A stretch of 6,458 nt of DNA from Planctomycetaceae bacterium (GTDB taxonomy: Bacteria; Planctomycetota; Planctomycetia; Planctomycetales; Planctomycetaceae): contig CANJZR010000231.1 of the NCBI GenBank assembly GCA_947479075.1, positions 1 to 6,458 of the forward strand. The letters are read 5' to 3'. A program made the position numbers and the translations under genes. Below the pieces are notes generated by a model. The model made no database searches. It saw only the letters and a program-made list of their open reading frames with translations, and was not told the DNA's origin. Shown piece after piece: positions 1-4,772 of the stretch; the stretch's first letter is position 1; every line of letters begins with the position of its first letter.

Positions 1-1431
1 CGAGGACGCCATGCTGGCCGCCCACAAGTGAGCAATCTGACGTTCGACAAACGTCACCGGACCGGCCCGGTGTCGCATGCTCCAGAACGCCAGGCCCCAT
101 GTCCCCAGTCCGATCGTCCACAACGCAACATACGGCAGCCGCGAAGTCACGTCCCGATACTGCATGTAATTCGTGGTCAGGCATAACACCAGCAACACCA
201 GCGAGTGCCACATCCATAGCACGCCCCAGTTCCGCAGGATGCCCGCATGATGGGTAGGCCGAAATGCCCGGCTCAACACATCCGCCAGCCGCGATGACCG
301 CGCCGCCACCGGCTCATTGCTCAGGAAGGCCTGCAGGTCATCCGCAAAATCATCGGCGGTGACATACCGCAGATCAGCGGGCTTCTGCAGGGCCTTGAGG
401 ACGATCATCTCCAGGTCGACATCAATCGCCGGATTCAGCAGGCGAGGCGGAGGTGGCTCGTGCTCCAGTGCCATGATGACCGCATCAGCGGGCGAAGCAC
501 ACTGGAACGGCGAGCGTCCCGTCAGCATCGCAAACAGCACCGCCCCGAGGCTGTAGATATCGGTTGCCGGGCCAATCTGGCTGGGGTCTCCGATCGCCTG
601 CTCGGGAGCCATGTACCCGGGGGTCCCGATGATCGCCCCGGTGCGAGTCATCGAGCGAAAGGCCTCAATGGACCGATTGCCTTCGGATGATCCCACCGAC
701 AACGGTGACAGCGACAGTTCGTTCTCACGAACGATTCGTGCCAGGCCAAAGTCCGTCACATACGGATGCCCCGCCTGATCAAGCAGGATGTTGGACGGCT
801 TCATATCCCGATGCAGTATCCCGTTTCGATGCGCATAGGCGATCGCACGGCAAACCGGGATCAGCAATCGCGCAGCCTCGCGCGGGGGCAGGGGGCTGCG
901 GCTGATTCGCTGGGCCAGCGTTTCTCCCTCAATCAGTTGCATACTGAAGTAAGGGAGCCCCGACTGCTCGCCGACCTCAAAGACGGGCACGATATGGGGA
1001 TGAGTCAGTTTAGCCGCGGACTCCGCCTCGGTTTGAAATCGCCGGAGATCATCCGGAGACGCGAAAACTCCGCGAACCATCATCTTCAGGGCGACATCAC
1101 GATTCAGGCTGCGCTGATGGGCCCGGTAGACGATCCCCATCCCGCCACGGCCAATTTCAACGAGTTCTTCATAGTCCGCGAATTCTCGCAACATCCGATC
1201 GAAGGCGGGTTTGGCATCGCCCACCGGATTCGAAAGCAAGGCCGTCGAGCCTGTCCCCAACACGTGGGCCAACTGCGCTGCCCCGATCAGTTCCCGGAGA
1301 TCCTGCACCAGTTCGGGGTAATCGGATCCAACTTTGTCCCAGTCGATGGATTGCCCCCGCTCAGTTTGAGCCAGAAGCGTCTGAAACACTTCACTCAGCA
1401 GTTGTTCACGCTGTTCGGGGCCGGAATTCAC
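1..1431 (-). CDS. Membrane-anchored Hanks-type serine/threonine protein kinase (C-terminus outside window)
   Basis: This gene encodes a eukaryotic-like kinase that should phosphorylate Ser/Thr on unidentified cytoplasmic targets. The 477 visible residues show the kinase motifs in order: glycine loop GRGGMG (94-99), ATP-site lysine in VALK (K116), helix-C glutamate (about E135), catalytic loop HRDMKPSN (206-213, base D208), DFG (227-229), GTPGYMAPE (269-277) and DIYSLG (291-296). Residues 1-80 are a non-kinase, helical-looking N-terminal region, as in planctomycete kinases. After the kinase domain come two hydrophobic stretches (about 402-420 and 433-452), then a segment near GPVTFVERQIAHLW that recalls other planctomycete kinases; more helices probably lie beyond the window. 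The start is GTG at 1429-1431: an in-frame TGA at 1447-1449 leaves no upstream ATG and the next ATG is codon 80. The Shine-Dalgarno is weak (GGAA, 8 bases upstream). The activation segment is unusually long and serine-rich. The kinase call is secure; the substrate is unknown. Confidence 0.95.
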   Translation of the reverse strand, partial: MNSGPEQREQLLSEVFQTLLAQTERGQSIDWDKVGSDYPELVQDLRELIGAAQLAHVLGTGSTALLSNPVGDAKPAFDRMLREFADYEELVEIGRGGMGIVYRAHQRSLNRDVALKMMVRGVFASPDDLRRFQTEAESAAKLTHPHIVPVFEVGEQSGLPYFSMQLIEGETLAQRISRSPLPPREAARLLIPVCRAIAYAHRNGILHRDMKPSNILLDQAGHPYVTDFGLARIVRENELSLSPLSVGSSEGNRSIEAFRSMTRTGAIIGTPGYMAPEQAIGDPSQIGPATDIYSLGAVLFAMLTGRSPFQCASPADAVIMALEHEPPPPRLLNPAIDVDLEMIVLKALQKPADLRYVTADDFADDLQAFLSNEPVAARSSRLADVLSRAFRPTHHAGILRNWGVLWMWHSLVLLVLCLTTNYMQYRDVTSRLPYVALWTIGLGTWGLAFWSMRHRAGPVTFVERQIAHLWAASMASS

Positions 1432-1508
1432 GATCTGTTCCAGGTCTCACGCAGGAATTCTCGCCCGTTAAAATCGGACGATCTGGAACAAGTGTTGTAA
1501 CCCGCAGT

Positions 1509-1529
1509 TCTCGAATTAGCGAATCGAGA
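1509..1529. repeat. Inverted repeat in the divergent promoter region
   Basis: The left arm TCTCGA (1509-1514) and the right arm TCGAGA (1524-1529) are perfect complements. Skipping A1515 lets TT (1516-1517) pair with AA (1522-1523), giving an 8-bp stem with one bulge and a 4-base loop AGCG. It lies 78 bases upstream of the kinase start and 125 bases upstream of the small membrane protein gene. No U-tract follows on either strand, so a terminator is unlikely; an operator is one possibility. The pairing is seen directly, the function is inferred. Confidence 0.4.
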
Positions 1530-1557
1530 CAGTTACGAATCACTCCCCGGTTTATTT

Positions 1558-1586
1558 TTGACGGCGAGGCAGCTGTGACCTACGTT
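1558..1586 (+). promoter_or_regulatory. Candidate sigma-70-type promoter for the small membrane protein gene
   Basis: TTGACG (1558-1563, five of six matches to TTGACA) is followed after exactly 17 bases by TACGTT (1581-1586), which keeps the three most conserved -10 positions (T1, A2, T6). It would start transcription near 1593, giving a leader of about 60 bases before the ATG at 1654. The -10 match is only three of six, so this is a candidate. Confidence 0.35.
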
Positions 1587-1653
1587 TGCCGGTCAAGGTC
1601 GCAATACAGAAACAGAGAGAGTCCTTCTCAGCTAGAGGAATGGGCAAATCATC

Positions 1654-2088
1654 ATGAGGAAAAAACGCGAGCACCACGTGGTCAGCACATCGACCATATT
1701 GATCCTTAGTGGGTTCCTGATTGGGCTCACCGTCGGTAAAACGGTTTCAGAAAGCCTGTCACCGTATGTGCTTGACTGTGGACTCGCCGGTTTCCTGGCG
1801 TTCATCGCACTGGAGTTCACCAGTTCGCGTCGCGAGGAAGAAGAAGCCCAAGTCGAACAGGTTCAGGTTCAAAGCCGCCTCGAACGGCATGTCTTGTCGA
1901 TGAGCCATCCCGGATCGGATCACCCGGAAGAGAAGCTGGCTGAATTCGACCCCAACAAATCCGATACCGTCTACGCCAGCATTGATCACAAAAGACTCGA
2001 TGCCTTGTACGAGCGTCTGATGAAGATTGACGCTTCGTCCGACTCGCAGGTCTTCAATCACGAGGCTGTCTCAGAGCCGTCGATCTAA
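1654..2088 (+). CDS. Small two-helix membrane protein with charged C-terminal tail, function unknown
   Basis: I do not recognise this 144-residue protein. The N-terminus is strongly basic (RKKREHH, 2-8), followed by two hydrophobic segments (about 13-30 and 38-55) joined by a short turn. This suggests a helical hairpin in the inner membrane with both ends in the cytoplasm. Right after helix 2 comes a charged, Gln/Glu-rich stretch (SSRREEEEAQVEQVQVQSRLERH, about 57-79; shown here as one block of short motifs SSRREEEE and QVEQVQVQ) that could form a short coiled coil, then a polar, probably flexible tail rich in Asp, Ser and Lys. No cysteine pair, metal site or catalytic motif is evident. The ATG is preceded by a purine run (AGAGGAATGGG, 1634-1644), with GAGGA 14 bases upstream, longer than ideal. 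It is co-directional with the isomerase gene 91 bases downstream, with no obvious terminator between, so co-transcription is possible. The gene call rests on coding-like composition, plausible topology and a promoter candidate. Confidence 0.72.
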   Translation: MRKKREHHVVSTSTILILSGFLIGLTVGKTVSESLSPYVLDCGLAGFLAFIALEFTSSRREEEEAQVEQVQVQSRLERHVLSMSHPGSDHPEEKLAEFDPNKSDTVYASIDHKRLDALYERLMKIDASSDSQVFNHEAVSEPSI

Positions 2089-2122
2089 GTCGGCTGAACA
2101 GATTTCGTTTCATTCATTACCA

Positions 2123-2176
2123 TCCCCTCCAGATCTCGGTGAGACACGATTGGGTCTCATGATCGCCAGGAGGGGA
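2123..2176 (+). promoter_or_regulatory. Predicted Shine-Dalgarno-sequestering RNA hairpin in the isomerase leader
   Basis: The pyrimidine tract TCCCCTCC (2123-2130) is a perfect 8-base complement of GGAGGGGA (2169-2176), the Shine-Dalgarno region of the isomerase gene. Inside this stem, GATC (2132-2135) can pair with GATC (2161-2164), and TGAGAC (2140-2145) pairs with GTCTCA (2154-2159), extended by one G-U pair, around the 8-base loop ACGATTGG. The three stems stack with only small bulges (2131, 2136-2138, 2165-2168). If formed, the ribosome site would be closed while the ATG at 2180 stays just outside the stem. The complementarity is read directly; regulation by temperature, protein or ligand is inference. 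No known riboswitch family was recognised. Confidence 0.5.
2168..2175 (+). promoter_or_regulatory. Strong Shine-Dalgarno sequence that fixes the isomerase start
   Basis: AGGAGGGG ends 4 bases before the ATG at 2180, and its AGGAGG core (2168-2173) ends 6 bases before it. It is by far the best ribosome site in the window. It favours 2180 over the in-frame ATG at 2159, which has no such site, and over longer in-frame extensions that would overlap the upstream gene. Confidence 0.8.
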
Positions 2177-2179
2177 AGC

Positions 2180-3094
2180 ATGGTTGCGTTCAGCATTCTG
2201 CGCAGAGGATTTTTGCACGGGCTCGTGTTGATTTTCCTGCTTGGCAGCGGAATCAGCCGGGGCGAAGAAATCTCGCCCCCCCTCGCGACTGTCAATAAAA
2301 CCGCCATCCAGCAGAGGGATGTCGATCTGGAACTGCTGATCTCCGGTGTCAAAGCCCCCACACCCGCTGATCGAGACGCAGCCCTGGACCGCGTGATTGA
2401 TCGAACATTGGTCGCAGCGGCGATCGAGTCCAAAGGATCCGATCCACTTGCGGAAGACGTAGATAGCCTGGTCGAGTTTATCCGCCGAGGTATCGAAAGC
2501 GGCGGCGATACGTTCGACAACGTCCTGGGTAAGCTGAAGTTGACCGAAGCTGACATCCGTCAAGCCGCACGCATGACTGTCCATTGGAATGCGCACGTCT
2601 ATCGCACGGTGACTGACAGAGAAATCCGGGCCTACTTTGAGCAGCACCGCGACCAGTTCGACGGGACTCAAGTCCACATCCGTCAGATCGTCCGGACAGC
2701 TCCCGCGGGAATGGCTGTGCCCCAGCGCAAAGAAGCCGAGCAGTTACTGACAGACCTGCGTCGACAGATCGATGCTGGCCAGCTCAAGTTCGCCGATGCA
2801 GCCAGCACACACTCGCAGAGCCCCAGTGCGAAAAGTGGTGGGGACGTGGGCTTCATTCATTATCAGGGAGATGTCCCCGCTCCTGTCGCAGAGGCAGCAT
2901 TCTCTCTGAAGACCGGCCAGACCAGTCCGGTCATACACTCGACCGTCGGAGTTCATCTGGTTCAGGTCATCGAACGCAAGCCGGGCGAACTCAGCCTGGA
3001 AGATGCGCGGCCAGCCGTGCTCCGCGTTTTGGGAGACCAGTTGTGGCGAGAAACGGTCCAGAAACTTCGAGCGAGGGCGAAAATCACTCGATAA
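2180..3094 (+). CDS. Exported parvulin-type peptidyl-prolyl cis-trans isomerase (SurA/PrsA/PpiC-like)
   Basis: The product is 304 residues and should catalyse prolyl cis-trans isomerisation and help fold proteins outside the cytoplasmic membrane. Residues 1-28 form a signal peptide: basic LRR, hydrophobic core GLVLIFLLGSG, and likely cleavage near SRG/EE (28-29). No lipobox cysteine is present, so it is not an obvious lipoprotein. Residues about 33-160 form a helical SurA-like chaperone domain, starting with LATVNKTAIQQRDVD, the usual opening of this family. The rotamase domain spans about 163-266: HIRQIV (167-172), FADAASTHSQSPSAKSGGDVG (204-224, the family's F..lA...S.cpSa..GGdlG signature) and GVHLVQV (257-263, with the second conserved His at 259). 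A single rotamase domain and this length fit PrsA or PpiC relatives better than two-domain SurA. The start is set by the strong ribosome site. The leader folds into a predicted hairpin that could limit translation. Confidence 0.93.
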   Translation: MVAFSILRRGFLHGLVLIFLLGSGISRGEEISPPLATVNKTAIQQRDVDLELLISGVKAPTPADRDAALDRVIDRTLVAAAIESKGSDPLAEDVDSLVEFIRRGIESGGDTFDNVLGKLKLTEADIRQAARMTVHWNAHVYRTVTDREIRAYFEQHRDQFDGTQVHIRQIVRTAPAGMAVPQRKEAEQLLTDLRRQIDAGQLKFADAASTHSQSPSAKSGGDVGFIHYQGDVPAPVAEAAFSLKTGQTSPVIHSTVGVHLVQVIERKPGELSLEDARPAVLRVLGDQLWRETVQKLRARAKITR

Positions 3095-3105
3095 TTAGTT
3101 TCCAC

Positions 3106-3216
3106 TTACAAATGCCGCCGACCACGAATGTATTTTTCATTATTACAAATTGACGCTGAACGCTAAGCCCCACTAGGTATTTACATAGCTCTGTGAGCCG
3201 ACATTGTCTTACAAGT
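3106..3216 (+). repeat. Cluster of four direct TTACA-type words
   Basis: TTACAAAT occurs exactly at 3106-3113 and 3143-3150. Shorter relatives follow: TTACATAG (3181-3188) and TTACAAGT (3209-3216). Start-to-start spacings are 37, 38 and 28 bases, all on the same strand. About 0.15 TTACA would be expected by chance on one strand of a stretch this long (my rough estimate). They could be binding sites for a regulator of the sugar locus, but short AT-rich words also recur by chance. Confidence 0.3.
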
Positions 3217-3260
3217 GCAATCACGGTGCCGATTCTAAGCATCACCTTTCCGATCAAGTT

Positions 3261-3278
3261 GCGATGCATACGTATCGC
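3261..3278. repeat. Short inverted repeat just upstream of the aminotransferase start
   Basis: Arms GCGAT (3261-3265) and ATCGC (3274-3278) are perfect complements around an 8-base centre. A separate 8-base perfect palindrome, ATACGTAT, lies at 3268-3275. The element ends 22 bases before the ATG at 3301. It could be an operator or a small hairpin near the ribosome site; short arms make chance a real alternative. Confidence 0.25.
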
Positions 3279-3300
3279 GGGCCAGACACACCACTCTGCT

Positions 3301-4548
3301 ATGCAATCTCAATCGGTCACAGGCCAACTGTCTACAGCTGCGCCAAACGGTGTGTCATTGCATGGCTGGCCTGGATGGCCGCATTATGAAGACCAGCAGA
3401 TCGCCGCAGTCACGGACGTTTTGCGTTCCGGCAAGGTGAACTACTGGACCGGCGAAATCTGCCGAAACTTTGAGAGCGAGTATGCACGCTCTCTCGGCGT
3501 GCCGCACGCCATCGCGGTGGCCAATGGAACCAATGCGATTGAGCTGGCTCTGGAAGCCTTCAACATCGGTCCCGGGGACGAAGTCATTGTTCCCTGCCGC
3601 ACATTTCTGGCGACCGCCAGCAGTGTCGTGACACGCGGAGCCCGGCCAATCTTTGCGGATGTCGATCCCCAGAGCCAGAACATCTCCGCCACGACGATTG
3701 CTCCACTCCTGACGCCCCGCACGCGAGCCATCGTTGTCGTCCATCTGGCGGGTTGGCCCTGCGATATGGATCCGATCATGGACCTCGCCAGATCGAGGGG
3801 AATCCGGGTCATCGAAGATTGCGCCCAGGCTCATGGCGCTTCCGACAAGGGACGCCCGGTCGGCTCAATCGGTGATGCTGGCTGCTTCTCTTTCTGTCAG
3901 GACAAGATCATCACCACGGGTGGTGAGGGTGGACTGGTCACATTCCACGATACCGAAGTCTGGAAGAAAGCCTGGAGCTACAAGGATCACGGAAAGGGAT
4001 GGGATACGGTTTACCACTCCGAACATCCCGGAATCTTCCGCTGGCTGCATGACTCGATCGGAACGAATTGGCGTCTGACCGAGATGCAGGCTGCGATCGG
4101 TCGCATTCAACTGTCTCGGTTGCCCGAGTGGGTGAACATCCGGCGCCGCAATGCGGCCGTCCTCACAGAAGCCCTGTCTGCTTCCGAACTGGTGACGATC
4201 CCGACACCCGATTCCTCGCAACTGCATAGCTACTACAAGTTCTACGCATTCATTCAGCCTGATCGACTTGCCAAGGACTGGAACCGCGACCGGATCGTCC
4301 GCGCAATCCAGGCCCAGGGAGTTCCCTGCGGCGTGGGGAGTTGCTCGGAGATCTACCTCGAGCAGGCTTTCCAGTCGCTTGGGCTGGCGCCAGAAAAAAC
4401 CTGCATTGTCTCCCGCGATCTCGGGGAACGCAGCCTGATGTTCGTCGTCCATCCCACACTGGAAGCAGAACACATGACGCAGATGGGCCATGTCATCCAG
4501 AGAGTCCTGACAGCGGCGACATCCACCCAAGAGAGGCACGCCGCATAA
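3301..4548 (+). CDS. DegT/DnrJ/EryC1/StrS-family PLP-dependent sugar aminotransferase
   Basis: This 415-residue cytoplasmic enzyme should transfer an amino group, usually from glutamate, to a keto-sugar bound to a nucleotide. Family marks in order: GKVNYWTG (44-51), phosphate-binding NGTNAIELAL (75-84), EDCAQAHGA (172-180, where D173 should contact the PLP pyridine nitrogen), and FSFCQDKIITTGGEGG (196-211), where K202 is the expected Schiff-base lysine. GTNWRLTEMQAAIG (254-267) follows. The QDKIITTGGEGG and SYKDHGKGWD versions mark a distinct subgroup of the family. Length is normal or slightly long. I chose ATG 3301 because it directly precedes normal-looking coding sequence; neither it nor the upstream GTG at 3193 has a good ribosome site. 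It lies upstream of a CapD/PglF-type gene, whose product type makes 4-keto-6-deoxy sugars, so a UDP-4-amino-4,6-dideoxy-HexNAc product is a fair guess. The family is certain; the sugar is not. Confidence 0.95.
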   Translation: MQSQSVTGQLSTAAPNGVSLHGWPGWPHYEDQQIAAVTDVLRSGKVNYWTGEICRNFESEYARSLGVPHAIAVANGTNAIELALEAFNIGPGDEVIVPCRTFLATASSVVTRGARPIFADVDPQSQNISATTIAPLLTPRTRAIVVVHLAGWPCDMDPIMDLARSRGIRVIEDCAQAHGASDKGRPVGSIGDAGCFSFCQDKIITTGGEGGLVTFHDTEVWKKAWSYKDHGKGWDTVYHSEHPGIFRWLHDSIGTNWRLTEMQAAIGRIQLSRLPEWVNIRRRNAAVLTEALSASELVTIPTPDSSQLHSYYKFYAFIQPDRLAKDWNRDRIVRAIQAQGVPCGVGSCSEIYLEQAFQSLGLAPEKTCIVSRDLGERSLMFVVHPTLEAEHMTQMGHVIQRVLTAATSTQERHAA

Positions 4549-4772
4549 GTTCAGGAATCCACATCACCCGGACCTCGCGGTTTCCAACCCGCCATCCTTC
4601 GTGAGACCAAACGTTACTGCAGCAAGTCACCAATTCCCCCTTTTACGATCACGCGAGCCACCCTGACGTGTACGAATTCAACGGACAAACCGAGAGTCCA
4701 GTTCTCCCACGGACTGAGACCGCCTTACCCGAGCAAAGCGACGGTGAGCAGAATCGTCGGTCGTTGATATGC
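4549..4772. other. Gap between aminotransferase and dehydratase genes; possible N-terminal extension
   Basis: No terminator, clear promoter or RNA gene was recognised in these 224 bases. The dehydratase frame stays open upstream from 4773 back to a TGA at 4602-4604, with a possible GTG start at 4668 and a TTG at 4764. Two weak inverted repeats were noted: AGTCC/GGACT (4695-4699, 4711-4715) and CGACG/CGTCG (4739-4743, 4755-4759). The two genes may still share a transcript. Confidence 0.45.

Larger units (their letters stand above)
1432..1653. promoter_or_regulatory. Divergent intergenic region between kinase and small membrane protein genes
   Basis: These 222 bases separate two divergent starts, so they must hold the promoters of both, unless transcription begins inside a gene. 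They contain an inverted repeat (1509-1529), three CGAAT words (1512, 1520, 1536) and a plus-strand promoter candidate (1558-1586). I found no convincing -35/-10 pair for the kinase on the minus strand. No small gene with a credible start and ribosome site was seen. Confidence 0.6.
3095..3300. promoter_or_regulatory. AT-richer intergenic region upstream of the aminotransferase
   Basis: This 206-base gap holds the likely promoter of the sugar genes. A TTGACG (3150-3155) resembles a -35 box, but the hexamers 16-18 bases downstream (best TAGGTA, 3174-3179) are poor -10 matches. Four TTACA words and a short inverted repeat (3261-3278) also lie here. No hairpin with a U-tract follows the isomerase stop, so no intrinsic terminator is called. 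An in-frame GTG at 3193 opens into the aminotransferase frame, but the 36 codons it adds look non-coding. Confidence 0.5.

Noticed and set aside
317..905. Three short plus-strand open frames (317-556, 460-690, 687-905)
   Set aside because: All lie opposite the kinase domain, overlap one another and give low-complexity Arg/Ser-rich proteins without ribosome sites.
766..1500. A 244-codon open frame on the plus strand across the kinase gene
   Set aside because: It is antisense to the kinase catalytic region, whose motifs are unmistakable on the minus strand. The predicted protein has no recognisable domain, and long antisense frames are common in GC-rich genes.
2027..2179. Longer isomerase start at 2027, or ATG at 2159
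   Set aside because: The longer form would overlap the upstream gene by 62 bases and bury the signal peptide. The ATG at 2159 has no ribosome site, whereas 2180 has a strong one at ideal spacing and puts the signal peptide at the N-terminus.
2117..2677. A 186-codon minus-strand open frame opposite the isomerase
   Set aside because: It is antisense to the signal peptide and chaperone domain, with no family signature and no good start context.
3071..3140. Possible terminator after the isomerase gene
   Set aside because: Only 4-base arms (CGAG/CTCG, AATG/CATT) were found, and the T-run at 3132-3136 does not follow a GC-rich stem.
3193..3300. GTG start at 3193 for the aminotransferase
   Set aside because: The 36 added codons do not resemble the family N-terminus and have AT-richer, non-coding-like composition. 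It cannot be fully excluded because ATG 3301 also lacks a ribosome site.
3865..4539. A 224-codon minus-strand open frame opposite the aminotransferase
   Set aside because: It mirrors the conserved PLP-lysine region and C-terminal half of the real gene and shows no domain of its own.
4695..4759. Weak hairpins before the dehydratase (AGTCC/GGACT, CGACG/CGTCG)
   Set aside because: Five-base arms with 11-base loops are expected by chance in a gap of this size and GC content; no further support was seen.
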